A DNA stretch of 64,000 nt from JAPOXR01 sp963662395 (GTDB taxonomy: Bacteria > Pseudomonadota > Alphaproteobacteria > Rhodobacterales > Rhodobacteraceae), in contig OY759511.1 in NCBI GenBank assembly GCA_963662395.1, positions 4,588,001-4,652,000 on the forward strand, read 5' to 3'. Of this stretch, positions 16,975 to 26,645 are shown in pieces; position 1 is the first letter of the stretch, and each line of letters starts with the position of its first letter. The notes beneath the pieces are model-generated. The model was not told the origin of the DNA. It was given only the letters and a program-made list of their open reading frames with translations, and searched no databases. The position numbers and the translations under genes are program-made.

Positions 16975-17994
16975 GTGAAGACAGCCATCATGGGTGCGAG
17001 CGGATACACCGGCGCCGAGCTTGTCAGGATCATCGCCGGTCACCCGTGCATGGAAATCGGGGCGCTGGTGGCCGACCGGAATGCCGGCAAGCCGTTCAGG
17101 GAGGTCTTTCCGGGATTCCTGACCCTGGATTTGCCCGATCTCCGGAGGCTCGACGAGGTGGAGCCCGATCGGTTCGACCTGGTCTTCTGCGCCCTGCCGC
17201 ACATGACCAGCCAGCAGGTCATCGGGCAGATCCCCGCGTCGGTTCCGGTGGTCGACCTGTCGGCCGATTTCCGGCTGCGCGACGTCGAATCCTATGAACG
17301 CTGGTACGGCCAGCCGCATTCCGAGCCCGGGCTGCAGCGGGAGGCGGTGTACGGCTTGACCGAATTCTACCGCGACCAGATCCGGGCCGCCAGGCTCGTG
17401 GCCTGCACGGGCTGCAATGCGGCAACGGGGCTCTATGCCCTGCTGCCACTGGTGACAGGCGACCTGGTCGACACCGATTCCATCGTGCTCGATCTCAAGA
17501 CCGGAATTTCCGGTGCCGGGCGGGCCCCGAAGGAAGCGTCACTGCATTCCGAGGTATCGGAGGGGTTCCAGGCCTACAATGTCGCCGCCCATCGCCACCT
17601 CGCCGAATTCGACCAGGAGTTGTCAGTCGCTGCCGGCAAGCCGGTGCACATCACTTTCGTCCCCCACCTGTTGCCGCAGAACCGGGGAATCCTGGCCACC
17701 ATCTATGCCAGGGGAGATGCTGACCGGATCCATGCGCGGTTGTCCGAGCGCTATGCCGGCGAGAGATTCCTGCAGGTGCTGCCTTTTGCCTCGCATCCAT
17801 CGACCCGGCATGTGCGCGGGACAAACCTCGTGCATCTGGGGGTGGTTCCGGATCGGCGGCCCGGCTGGACCATCATATTTTCGACCCTCGACAACCTGAC
17901 CAAGGGATCATCCGGGCAGGCAGTACAGAATGCCAACCTGATGCTCGGACTGGATGAAGCTGCCGGCCTGGATCTGCTGCCACTGGTTCCATAG
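16975..17994 (+). CDS. argC: N-acetyl-gamma-glutamyl-phosphate reductase
   Basis: A 339-residue NADPH-dependent enzyme of arginine biosynthesis that reduces N-acetylglutamyl phosphate to the semialdehyde. The N-terminal Rossmann motif is MGASGYTGAELVRI. The catalytic Cys is C147 in ACTGCNAATG; the usual NPGCYPTA sequence is changed to TGCNAAT, but Cys is kept. GISGAGRAPKE and FVPHLLPQNRGI match the substrate-binding blocks. A GTG start at 16975 fits the Rossmann fold; ATG 16990 would cut its first strand. Followed four bases later by ccmE. Confidence 0.93.
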   Translation: MKTAIMGASGYTGAELVRIIAGHPCMEIGALVADRNAGKPFREVFPGFLTLDLPDLRRLDEVEPDRFDLVFCALPHMTSQQVIGQIPASVPVVDLSADFRLRDVESYERWYGQPHSEPGLQREAVYGLTEFYRDQIRAARLVACTGCNAATGLYALLPLVTGDLVDTDSIVLDLKTGISGAGRAPKEASLHSEVSEGFQAYNVAAHRHLAEFDQELSVAAGKPVHITFVPHLLPQNRGILATIYARGDADRIHARLSERYAGERFLQVLPFASHPSTRHVRGTNLVHLGVVPDRRPGWTIIFSTLDNLTKGSSGQAVQNANLMLGLDEAAGLDLLPLVP

Positions 17995-17997
17995 AAG

Positions 17998-18441
17998 ATG
18001 GTCGGTCTCAGGAAACGGAGGCGGTTGCAGCTGTTTGCGGTGTCGGGGTTGGGTCTGGTGATCGCCGCCGTGCTGGCCGGTTACGGGTTTCGAAGCGGGA
18101 TATCGTATTTTCGAAGCCCGACCGAACTGCTCGAAGCCATGCCGGCAAGGAATGTTGCCCTGCGCCTGGGCGGCATGGTCGAGGCCGGATCAGTCAACCG
18201 TACCGAGGATGGATGGGTGGAATTCGGCATTACCGATGGCCAGAGCACGGTTCCGGTTCGCTTTTTCGGCATCCTCCCGGACCTTTTTGCCGAGAACCGC
18301 GGCGCAATCGCCCGCGGGAAATTCGACGGACGACAGTTCCAGGCGAATGAAATCCTGGCCAAGCATGACGAAAACTACATGCCTCGGGAGGTCGTCGAGG
18401 CCATGAAGGAACAGGGAGTATTCAGGGCGGTCTCCGAATGA
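17998..18441 (+). CDS. ccmE: Cytochrome c maturation heme chaperone CcmE
   Basis: A 147-residue membrane-anchored periplasmic chaperone that binds heme covalently and hands it to CcmF/CcmH for attachment to apocytochrome c. Basic N-terminus, one transmembrane segment (about 11-30), then an OB-fold. His123 in AKHDENYMP is the heme-binding histidine with the conserved Tyr after it. Four bases after argC and 121 before ccmF, on the same strand. Confidence 0.95.
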   Translation: MVGLRKRRRLQLFAVSGLGLVIAAVLAGYGFRSGISYFRSPTELLEAMPARNVALRLGGMVEAGSVNRTEDGWVEFGITDGQSTVPVRFFGILPDLFAENRGAIARGKFDGRQFQANEILAKHDENYMPREVVEAMKEQGVFRAVSE

Positions 18442-18562
18442 CGGTCGGTGATACATGTGCAAGCAGGGCCTGCCGGTCTCCGGCCCCGGAATTCCCGGCG
18501 CGCCCATCCGGTCACGCAGGTGAATTGTCGTATGCGCCCTCCGGTGCCGGGCGACAGGTTCG

Positions 18563-20554
18563 ATGGTCGCCATGATCGCTGAAATCGGCCATTTCTCGCT
18601 GGTACTGCTGCTCCTGGCCTCGATGGTGCAGGTTGCCGTGCCCGGTATCGGCATGGCCCGGTCCTGGTCGGGCTGGATGAAGGTGGCGCCGCCACTGTCG
18701 ATCGTCATGCTGGTCCTGACCGTGGTGTCCTTTGCCGCGCTGACGGCATCGTTCCTGCGCTCCGACTTTTCGCTGGCCCTGGTCGTTGCCAACTCGCATT
18801 CCGCGAAGCCGCTCCTGTACAGGTTTTCGGGAGTGTGGGGGAACCACGAGGGGTCAATGCTGCTGTGGGTGCTGATCCTGACGCTGTTCGGGGCGCTGGT
18901 CGGCTGGCGCGGCCGTCTCCTGCCACCGGGCCTGCATGTCCGGGCGCTGTGTGTCCAGGCCGCCATTACCCTGGCTTTCACGGCCTATATCCTGTTTGCG
19001 TCCAACCCGTTTTCCAGGCTGGAATATCCGCCCTTCGACGGCCAGGATCTGAACCCGCTCCTGCAGGATCCTGGCCTGGCCCTGCATCCGCCGCTGCTCT
19101 ATCTCGGCTATGTCGGCCTGTCGGTTTCCTACAGTTTCGCGATTGCGGCGCTGCTCGAGGGGCGAGTCGACGCGGCCTGGGCCCGCTGGGTCCGCCCATG
19201 GACGCTCGCATCCTGGATGTTCCTGACCCTGGGAATCGCCGTCGGCTCCTGGTGGGCCTATTATGAGCTGGGCTGGGGAGGATGGTGGTTCTGGGACCCG
19301 GTCGAGAATGCATCCTTCATGCCATGGCTGGCAGCAACCGCGCTCCTGCATTCGGCGAGCGTGGTCGAGAAACGCGAATGCCTGATGAGCTGGACCGTCC
19401 TGCTGGCGATCCTCGGCTTTACCCTGTCACTGGTCGGAACGTTCCTGGTGCGTTCGGGCATCATCACCTCGGTTCATGCATTCGCCAGCGATCCGACCCG
19501 CGGCGCATTCATCCTTGCCATCCTTGCCGTCTTCGCCGGTGGCGGTTTCCTGCTTTACGCGATCAGGTCCGGATCGCTGGTCCCGAGCGGGGCATTTTCC
19601 ATCGTCAGCCGGGAAACCGCCCTGGTTTCCAACAACCTGCTGCTCGTCGTTGCCATGTTTGTCGTGTTCATCGGCACCTTCTGGCCGCTGTTCATGGAAA
19701 TGTTCTACGACCGCTCGGTGTCTGTTGGCCCCCCCTTCTTCAATATTGCCTTCACCCCCTTCGTGACCATCCTGGTTGCCCTGCTGCCCTTCGGTGCCAT
19801 CATGACATGGAAGCGGGCATCCCTGGCCGGCACCGCCAGGCGGTTGTGGCTGGCTCTTGCCATCTCGATTGCATCCGGCTCCATTTCCTGGGCGGTACAG
19901 ACCGGGGACGGGCTGTTGGCACCGCTCGGCCTCACCCTCGCATCATGGCTGGTCCTGGGAGCAGTTGCAGATCTCTGGCACCGGGCCGGATCCCTTCGTG
20001 GCGGAACCAAGGCCTTCGGAAGGCGCCTGCTGATGCTGAACGGAGCCGATTGGGGCCGGTGCATTGCCCATGCCGGCCTCGGCATATCAGTGGCCGGCAT
20101 GACGGTGGTCACCGCCTGGGAGGTGGAGGACATCCGCGTTGCCGTGCCGGGAGATTCCTTCAATGTGGGATCATATCATTTTGAATTTGTTGAGGTTGGA
20201 ACCAGGAGAGGTCCAAACTACTCGGCGCTGTACGGTGAGTTCGACATCACTGCCGATGAGCGGCGACTGACCCGGCTTCGCCCGGAAAGGAGGCATTACG
20301 AGGTCGCCGGCAGCCAGACCACCGAGGCTGCAATCGACATGGGCCTGTTCAGGGATATCTACATGGTCATCGGCGAGATCCATGAAGGTGGCGGCATGAC
20401 CGTCAAGACCTATGTCAAGCCCCTGGTGAACTGGATATGGCTGGGTGCGGTCATGATGGCTCTGGGAGGGGTGGCAAGCCTGCTTGATCGCCGTTACCGG
20501 GTTGCCCGGCTGGCGCCGAAGCGCCTTGCCTCGGCAAGTGGAGTGCAAGCATGA
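18563..20554 (+). CDS. ccmF: Cytochrome c heme lyase subunit CcmF
   Basis: A 663-residue polytopic membrane protein that, with CcmH, ligates heme to CxxCH of apocytochromes c. The WWD domain WGGWWFWDPVENASFMPWL lies near residues 234-252, and conserved periplasmic His are present (GVWGNHEGSM, LHPPLLYLGY). About 14 hydrophobic segments and a large C-terminal periplasmic loop fit the family. ATG 18572 (MIAEIGHF) is an equally plausible start. The end overlaps ccmH by four bases. Confidence 0.95.
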   Translation: MVAMIAEIGHFSLVLLLLASMVQVAVPGIGMARSWSGWMKVAPPLSIVMLVLTVVSFAALTASFLRSDFSLALVVANSHSAKPLLYRFSGVWGNHEGSMLLWVLILTLFGALVGWRGRLLPPGLHVRALCVQAAITLAFTAYILFASNPFSRLEYPPFDGQDLNPLLQDPGLALHPPLLYLGYVGLSVSYSFAIAALLEGRVDAAWARWVRPWTLASWMFLTLGIAVGSWWAYYELGWGGWWFWDPVENASFMPWLAATALLHSASVVEKRECLMSWTVLLAILGFTLSLVGTFLVRSGIITSVHAFASDPTRGAFILAILAVFAGGGFLLYAIRSGSLVPSGAFSIVSRETALVSNNLLLVVAMFVVFIGTFWPLFMEMFYDRSVSVGPPFFNIAFTPFVTILVALLPFGAIMTWKRASLAGTARRLWLALAISIASGSISWAVQTGDGLLAPLGLTLASWLVLGAVADLWHRAGSLRGGTKAFGRRLLMLNGADWGRCIAHAGLGISVAGMTVVTAWEVEDIRVAVPGDSFNVGSYHFEFVEVGTRRGPNYSALYGEFDITADERRLTRLRPERRHYEVAGSQTTEAAIDMGLFRDIYMVIGEIHEGGGMTVKTYVKPLVNWIWLGAVMMALGGVASLLDRRYRVARLAPKRLASASGVQA

Positions 20555-21150
20555 CCGGCCATGGACAGAGCCGGAACAGGTCCGGGGGTTTGCTCCATCA
20601 GCTTCTGCCTGCCGACCGTGCTTCCCGGAGCGGCAAAGCGGGCCGGAAGACGGGCCGGCTTTTCGGCATCGGTGCCGCGATGCTGGTCGTGATGGCTCTC
20701 ACGCTGAATTCCTCGCTGGCGGTCGAGCCTGGCGAGGTGCTGGAGGATCCCGCTCTCGAGGAGCGGGCACGGGATATTTCGCGGAACCTGCGTTGCCTCG
20801 TATGCCAGAACGAGACGATCGATGAATCGAATGCGCCGCTGGCCGGGGATCTGCGGATCCTGGTGCGGCAGTTGCTGGCGAGCGGCAAGGACGACCAGGA
20901 GGTGCTTGACCATGTCGTCAGCCGATATGGCGAGTATGTCCTGTTCAAGCCATTGAGGCAGGGAGCGAACTGGATACTCTACCTGGCGGGCCCGGCGGCA
21001 TTCATGTTGGCGCTGTTGCTGGCCATTGCCTATATTGGCCCCCGCCGCCGACAGGCTGGCAGCCGGGCCGACAAGCTGGATCCGGAGGAACAGGAACTGC
21101 TCGGCCGGTTATTGATCGATGCCGATGACGGGGAAGACCGGCAGATTTGA
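20551..21150 (+). CDS. ccmH: Cytochrome c maturation protein CcmH
   Basis: A 199-residue thiol-disulfide component that reduces apocytochrome c before heme ligation. The LRCLVCQNETIDESNAPLA motif holds the redox pair C82/C85. A hydrophobic signal/anchor (about 38-57) precedes it and a C-terminal transmembrane helix (about 144-162) follows. The first 35 residues are an unusual basic extension; an internal start nearer the signal segment is possible. No ccmG or ccmI gene lies between or after, so those parts of the system must be elsewhere. Confidence 0.93.
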   Translation: MTGHGQSRNRSGGLLHQLLPADRASRSGKAGRKTGRLFGIGAAMLVVMALTLNSSLAVEPGEVLEDPALEERARDISRNLRCLVCQNETIDESNAPLAGDLRILVRQLLASGKDDQEVLDHVVSRYGEYVLFKPLRQGANWILYLAGPAAFMLALLLAIAYIGPRRRQAGSRADKLDPEEQELLGRLLIDADDGEDRQI

Positions 21151-21255
21151 ACCGCCGACAGGCTGACCAGCGGGATTTGCGGCTCAGTGCCGGGCAGGGA
21201 GCATCAACAGGATGGCGGGTCGGCGGCGAGTCGGTCGAAATCCGGGAGTGGGCTG

Positions 21256-22032
21256 ATGAATTACGAGACCATTTCTCTCGAGGTGGATGACAATGTGGTG
21301 ACGCTGCGCCTCGACCGGCCTGACGTCATGAATGCTCTCAATACCCAGATGCGTGGCGAGATCGCGGATGCCGTCGGCGCCGCTGGCGGGCTTGGCCGGG
21401 TGCTGGTGATGACCGGTGAGGGCAGCGCATTCTGCTCCGGCCAGGACCTTGGCGACGGCATGAATGTCGCCGATCCGAACCTCGAACGGGCATTGCGAGA
21501 CGAGTATTTTCCGATGCTCCGCGCCATCATCGACTCGCGCATTCCCACCATCGCGGCGGTAAACGGCCCGGCGGCCGGTGCCGGAGCGAACCTTGCCCTG
21601 GCAGCCGATGTCGTGATTGCCACCGAGAGCGCCTATTTCCTGCAGGCATTTGCCAGGATCGGTCTCATTCCCGATGCCGGCGGCACCTGGTTGCTGCCCA
21701 GGCAGATCGGTCTTGCCAGGGCGATGGGAGCGGCACTCTTTGCCGACAGGATACCGGCCCGGGAGGCTTGCGAGATGGGCCTGATCTGGGAAGCGGTTGA
21801 TGACGAGGTGTTTGCCGATCACTGGGCAGCGCGGGCAAGGCATCTGGCTTCCGGCCCGACCGAAGCCTATGCCAGGATCAGGCAGGCGATCCGTAGCAGC
21901 TACGACAACAGTTTCGAGGAGCAGATTGCCCTGGAGGCAAGATTGCAGGGGGAGACCGGACGGACCAGGGATTTCAAGGAGGGATTGCTGGCATTCATCG
22001 AGAAGCGCGAGCCGGAATTCGAAGGACGGTGA
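21256..22032 (+). CDS. PaaG-like enoyl-CoA hydratase/isomerase
   Basis: A 258-residue crotonase-family protein. GSAFCSGQDLGD and NGPAAGAGANLALAADVVIA form the oxyanion hole region, and FARIGLIPDAGGTWLLPR is close to the PaaG (phenylacetate ring-CoA isomerase) pattern with Asp in place of the second hydratase Glu. The likely role is a CoA-ester isomerase or hydratase in aromatic or fatty acid breakdown; the substrate is not predictable. The start at 21256 (MNYETISLE) puts the first strand at the N-terminus; an ATG 23 codons earlier adds unrelated sequence. Confidence 0.88.
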   Translation: MNYETISLEVDDNVVTLRLDRPDVMNALNTQMRGEIADAVGAAGGLGRVLVMTGEGSAFCSGQDLGDGMNVADPNLERALRDEYFPMLRAIIDSRIPTIAAVNGPAAGAGANLALAADVVIATESAYFLQAFARIGLIPDAGGTWLLPRQIGLARAMGAALFADRIPAREACEMGLIWEAVDDEVFADHWAARARHLASGPTEAYARIRQAIRSSYDNSFEEQIALEARLQGETGRTRDFKEGLLAFIEKREPEFEGR

Positions 22033-22057
22033 CCGGCATCGATCCGGCAGGGCAGGA

Positions 22058-22678
22058 TCAGCCGCGATCCACCACCGGCTTGGCGGCTTGCAGGTGAAGA
22101 TGCCTGGAGGTTGTCCCGTCATACCCTTTGCCGGACGAGGTGGTGATGGCGATATCGATGAACCCCGCATTCTCCATGGCTGCGGTCAATTCCTCCGGCT
22201 CCTGGTGACAATACAGTCTGCCGAGCGAGTCGCGGCGGGTCTCGCTTCCCCGGTGCATGCCGATATGGATGATGCCGCCCGGTTTCAGTGCCCGGAACAG
22301 TCGGGCAAGCATGTCCGGCAGATGCCGGCGCGGCACATGCTGAAGGGTGAAGCTGGCCCACACGCCATCGAATTCCGAATTCCGGTCGAACTGGTCGAAG
22401 GTCATGCAGACCGCGCCGATACCGCGCTCGCGATTTGCCACCTCGACCAGTCCCCGCGAGCCGTCAATGGCAGCAACATCCAGCCCTGCCTTCTTGAAGG
22501 CCAGTGAATCCCAGCCGGCACCACAACCGAAATCAAGTACCGAGGCACCTGCCGGCAGGCGCTCGATCATCCCGGTACGGAAGCTTGGCCCTTCCGGTTG
22601 GCTCGACCACTCGGCATACTGCTCCGGCCGGCTGTCATAGAGGTCAAGTGTCTGCCGGTCATGTGCCGGGAGTTCCAT
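22058..22678 (-). CDS. Class I SAM-dependent methyltransferase
   Basis: A 206-residue Rossmann-fold methyltransferase. Motif I is VLDFGCGAGWDSLAF (SAM glycine loop), motif II DVAAIDGSRGLVEVA with the ribose-binding acid, and LQHVPRRHLPDMLARLFRALKPGGIIHIG is the family's post-motif block. Substrate unknown; small-molecule methyltransferases of this type act on many compounds. The start at 22678 (MELPAHDRQTLDLYD) gives the usual N-terminal helix; the frame continues upstream into the M20 peptidase region without similarity. Confidence 0.85.
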   Translation of the reverse strand: MELPAHDRQTLDLYDSRPEQYAEWSSQPEGPSFRTGMIERLPAGASVLDFGCGAGWDSLAFKKAGLDVAAIDGSRGLVEVANRERGIGAVCMTFDQFDRNSEFDGVWASFTLQHVPRRHLPDMLARLFRALKPGGIIHIGMHRGSETRRDSLGRLYCHQEPEELTAAMENAGFIDIAITTSSGKGYDGTTSRHLHLQAAKPVVDRG

Positions 22679-22754
22679 CGCGGGTCGGCCTTCGGTGTTG
22701 GCGGAATTCGTCAGGGTCTTCACCGTCGCCTGCGGCTGCACCGGGCAAGCCCGG

Positions 22755-24140
22755 TCATGCTGCCGGTCCCGGCTGCAATTCGCTGATGATCCGGGCCCAG
22801 CAACGCGCTCCCCTGGTGAAGCTTGCCACGTCGTATTTTTCATTGGGCGAATGGATCTGGTCGTCATCCCTGCCAAAGCCGAGCAGGAGCGAATCAATTC
22901 CGAGAATCTCGCGAAAATGACCGGCAATCGGAATCGAGCCGCCACAGCCGGCAAAAACCGCCTCGTTCGGCCATTCTGCCGACACCGCGCGCCCGGCGGT
23001 GGCAAACAGCTTGTGTCCGGTCGGGAACTCGCTTGCCGCCGCCGCGCCATGCCCGGCAAAATCCACCGAGCAATCCTCGGGGATCCGGTCGCGGACAAAT
23101 TGCCGGAACGATGCCCGCAACCTGGCCGGATCCTGGCCACCGACCAGGCGGAAGCTGATCTTGGCGGAAGCCCGGGAAGGGATGACGGTCTTGAAGCCGT
23201 CGCCGGCATATCCTCCCGAAATGCCGTTGATTTCGCAGGTCGGCCTTGACCAGATCATCTCGAGCGGGCTGTGCCCGACTTCGCCGGACGGATGGTTGAG
23301 CCCGACTTCCCCCAGGAACTCCTCCGCCGAAAAACCGAGGCCGTTCCAGCACTCCAGCAGGTCGGATGGCAGGTCGGGAACATCGTCGTAAAAACCCGGA
23401 ACCGTGATTCGCCCGTCACGGTCGTGAAGATCGGCCAGCACCCTGACCAGCACCCGCAACGGATTTGCCGCGATACCGCCATACATCCCGGAATGCAGAT
23501 CCTTGTACGGGCCGGTGATGAAGATCTCCTCGCCGAGCAGGCCGCGGAGCCTGGTCACGATCGCCGGCGTGTTCTCGTCAAACAGGCCGGTATCGCAGAT
23601 CATCGCCAGCTCTGCTGACAATTCGCCGGAATTCTCGGTCAGAAAGGGAACCAGGGACGGCGAGCCGGACTCCTCCTCCCCTTCGAACAGCATCACCAGG
23701 TTTTCCGGCAGCCTGCCGGTCACATCCTTCCATGCCCGGCAGGCTTCCACGAAGGTCATCAACTGGCCCTTGTCGTCGGAGGAGCCGCGACCCCTGATGA
23801 CACGGCCATGCGATCGGCTCTCCATGACCGCCTCGAAGGGGTCGTGATCCCAGAGATCGACCGGGTCGACGGGCTGGACATCGTAATGACCATAGAAAAG
23901 ATACCGTGGACCGGATGACGGCCCGCGGGCAATGACCATCGGATGGCCGCTGGTCGGCCGAACCGATGCATCGAATCCGATCGACCGCAAGTCGCCGGCC
24001 AGCCACTCAGCCGCTCTCCGGCACTCGCCTGCATGTTCCGGGTCGGTGGAGATTGATCGGATGCGAATGAATTCCCTGAGGCGGTCAATGGAGTGTTCGC
24101 ACTGTGCATCGATACGATCGAGTACCTGGTCCAAGATCAT
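22755..24140 (-). CDS. M20-family metallopeptidase (dipeptidase-type)
   Basis: A 461-residue zinc peptidase of the ArgE/DapE/CPG2/carnosinase group. Metal-site motifs are in order: YGHYDVQPVDPVDLW (first His and Asp), GRGSSDDKGQLM (bridging Asp) and FEGEEESGSP (catalytic Glu pair). DLHSGMYGG is the dimerisation/substrate block. The C-terminal His of NEKYDVASF-type endings differs from classic SPNEHI, but HSPNEKYDV is common in this subgroup. The start at 24140 has AGGAA six bases upstream. 58 bases after mnmA on the same strand. Confidence 0.92.
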   Translation of the reverse strand: MILDQVLDRIDAQCEHSIDRLREFIRIRSISTDPEHAGECRRAAEWLAGDLRSIGFDASVRPTSGHPMVIARGPSSGPRYLFYGHYDVQPVDPVDLWDHDPFEAVMESRSHGRVIRGRGSSDDKGQLMTFVEACRAWKDVTGRLPENLVMLFEGEEESGSPSLVPFLTENSGELSAELAMICDTGLFDENTPAIVTRLRGLLGEEIFITGPYKDLHSGMYGGIAANPLRVLVRVLADLHDRDGRITVPGFYDDVPDLPSDLLECWNGLGFSAEEFLGEVGLNHPSGEVGHSPLEMIWSRPTCEINGISGGYAGDGFKTVIPSRASAKISFRLVGGQDPARLRASFRQFVRDRIPEDCSVDFAGHGAAAASEFPTGHKLFATAGRAVSAEWPNEAVFAGCGGSIPIAGHFREILGIDSLLLGFGRDDDQIHSPNEKYDVASFTRGARCWARIISELQPGPAA

Positions 24141-24198
24141 GGTGAATTCCTGACTGTTGAATATGATGTCCGGTTGCAGCCCGCCCTTCAGCTCCGCA

Positions 24199-25377
24199 TC
24201 ATGCCTGGGCCGGTCCCTGTGCTTCCCTGGTGATCCAGCCGCCACCGAGAACCCGGGATCCTTCAGATGAGTAGAAGACGCATGCCTGGCCGGGCGACAC
24301 GCCGGTTTCAGGCGCCATCAGTTCGATCGCCGCACTGCCATCTCCCCGGGGTCGGATAACGGCCGGGGCAGGGGGTCGGGTTGAACGGATCCTGACCCGG
24401 GCCAACCATTCATCCTGGTCCAGAAAGCCGGAATCTCCGAGCCAGTTGACTTGCCCGACCGGAACATGAACGGATTGCAGGGCAGATCGTGGACCGACGA
24501 CGACCTGCCGCTCCGAAGGCTTCAGCCTGATCACGTAAAGCGGGTCGTCCAGCCCTCCAATTCCGAGGCCACGCCTCTGGCCGATCGTGAAATGGACAAT
24601 TCCCTCGTGACGGCCCAGGACCCTGCCATCAAGATCGACAATGTCTCCCGGCTCCGATGCTTGCGGTCGCAAGCGCTTGATGATTTCCGCATAGTTGTTT
24701 CCCGGCACGAAGCAGATATCCTGGCTGTCAGGCTTGTCGGCAATGGCCAGACCAAATTCCCGAGCGAGCGCCCGGGTCTCCGCCTTCGAGCCCAAATCGC
24801 CGAGCGGAAAACGGAGAAATTCCAACTGTTCCCGGGTGGTCGAGAACAGGAAATAGGATTGGTCACGATCGGCATCGCGGGCACAGTGCAACTCTGGCCC
24901 GCAGGGGCCGTCCTGGCGCCGGATATAGTGACCGGTGGCCAGGCAATCGGCTCCCAGGTCCCGGGCCGCGTCGAGCAACTCGCGGAACTTGACCTTCTCG
25001 TTGCACCGGATGCAGGGAACCGGAGTCATCCCGGCGAGATAGCTGTCGGCGAATTCATCGATTACCGCATCCTTGAATACACTTTCATAATCAAGGACGT
25101 AGTGAGGAAAACCGATTCTCTCGGATATCCGCCTTGCATCATGAATGTCTCGTCCGGCACAGCAGGCACCCTTCCTGGCAAGCATTGCCCCGTGGTCATA
25201 GAGTTGCAGGGTAATCCCGATGACATCGTAGCCTTCGGTGGCCAGCTTGGCCGCCACCACCGAGCTGTCCACGCCGCCAGACATGGCGACGACAACCCTG
25301 GTGTCGGCCGGCGCCTTCGGGATTGCGAGAGAATTCAGGCCGGACATGTCACGTGCCGCCTGCATGATGCCAGTCAT
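24199..25377 (-). CDS. mnmA: tRNA-specific 2-thiouridylase MnmA
   Basis: A 392-residue enzyme that makes 2-thiouridine at the wobble position of tRNA Lys, Glu and Gln. The PP-loop is AMSGGVDSSVVAAKL, the first catalytic Cys lies in MTPVPCIRCNEKVKF, the second in DSQDICFVPG, and ATGHYIRR and HFTIGQRRGL are conserved. The C-terminal beta-barrel ends the protein at the usual length. The start at 25377 follows AGGCGG; another in-frame ATG at 25347 is possible because N-termini vary in this family. Confidence 0.95.
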   Translation of the reverse strand: MTGIMQAARDMSGLNSLAIPKAPADTRVVVAMSGGVDSSVVAAKLATEGYDVIGITLQLYDHGAMLARKGACCAGRDIHDARRISERIGFPHYVLDYESVFKDAVIDEFADSYLAGMTPVPCIRCNEKVKFRELLDAARDLGADCLATGHYIRRQDGPCGPELHCARDADRDQSYFLFSTTREQLEFLRFPLGDLGSKAETRALAREFGLAIADKPDSQDICFVPGNNYAEIIKRLRPQASEPGDIVDLDGRVLGRHEGIVHFTIGQRRGLGIGGLDDPLYVIRLKPSERQVVVGPRSALQSVHVPVGQVNWLGDSGFLDQDEWLARVRIRSTRPPAPAVIRPRGDGSAAIELMAPETGVSPGQACVFYSSEGSRVLGGGWITREAQGPAQA

Positions 25378-25619
25378 CGTTTTGCCGCCTGGTATCCGGA
25401 GTGAATGCCCAATCCGCGCGAGCAACCCTTCCTGCATTGCTTCAATCGCCGGACGAACGTGCCAACGTGCCCATGACTTGCAGTAATCTCCTCATACAGT
25501 CAAGAACGCAGGGAAGCACCCTCTCGCACGACAGCAGGAGGCGACCCGTATTCGAAAATGCCGTAACCCCGGCTTCGCCGGCGGTGAATCGAGGGCCGGC
25601 CCGGATCCTTCCTGCACGC

Positions 25620-26520
25620 TCACGGCGAGAATCCGAACCCGCGACAGATCGCATCGAGTTTCTCGACAATCTCCGGATGAGGTTTTCCGGTAGCATCGTT
25701 TGAGCAATTTCGTGGTAGCGGATGCAGGGAAAATCGCCAATTCCAGCCGCCTCAAGCAACGGCGTGAGTAGACGGGTGCGAGCTCTCGTTGCGTGCAGGA
25801 ACTCATGATCACCGAGCGGTTCCCTGACCACCGCCGGTGTGAACGCATCCTGCCAATAGGCGGGCATTTCCACGATATGCGGCCCGGCGGCAGCGCTGCC
25901 GACCACGCGTTCCACGAACCGGACAAGCGAATTCGGATGCAACAGTTAGCCCTCGATCTCATGGTGTCGCCACCGCAATCGTTGCAGGCCCGTGCCGGCA
26001 ATCGTGCCCTCCTGAATGCTCGGATGGGCATCCTCGTCGAGAAGTTCAATCCCGGGCAGTTCCCCGCGTTCCAGTTGCATGGCCTCGAAATGATCGCGTG
26101 CCCGGACGCCGCATTGTCTGCCCCGCCATCTCGTGCCTGAAGGATTGCAGGCTTCCACATCACTTCGGTCGCCAACAAGGCTTCGGCCCGGTGTCCCGGC
26201 AGGGCTGCCCAGGCGCGCAGGATATCGAGGTTGGTACAACTTTCGATGTAGAGAATGCCTTGCACCGGCCGCGCCTGCATGACATCAGCGTTGCTCAAGG
26301 CGCGGAGTGGCGAAATCAACCGATTGCGTTCGGCGTTGTCGGCGACCGTTCCCGGTTCATCAAGCATGCTGAATTCCGGACCAAGGTCCGGCACCACGCA
26401 ACTGGCAAGCCATCCGGCTGCCCACTGCAGAACAGGGCCATTCCTGCCTTCCAGCCAACCGTTTCAGCGGCAGTTACCAGCGGTCCGGTTTCAACAACTT
26501 CCTGACCGGTCGGGCCTCGT
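25620..26520 (-). pseudogene. Frameshifted remnant resembling an OLD/TOPRIM-type ATP-binding protein
   Basis: Reading the minus strand downward, coherent protein-like segments fall in different frames. The order is ASCVVPDLGPEFSMLDEPG with GILYIESCTNLDILRAWA (to about 26130), VRARDHFEAMQLERGELPG and GLQRLRWRHHEIEG (to 25946), HPNSLVRFVERVVG to HEIAQTMLP (to about 25695), and HPEIVEKLDAICRGFG ending at TGA 25620-25622. At least three frame changes and a stop break it. The GILYIESCTNLDILR block resembles a TOPRIM strand in OLD-like nucleases, but no P-loop is visible, so the N-terminal part is lost or beyond recognition. The functional guess is weak; decay of a real gene is well supported. Confidence 0.6.
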
Positions 26521-26645
26521 ATGCGTGTCAAATGCCTTGAATCCGGCAGGTTGTAGAACATATGCTCGACCAGGTTTTCGTGACCGGCCGGCGCCTGCCC
26601 GGCTGCAGGGCCGGCGATGCAATTCCTCCAGTCACGGTCGGAGAC

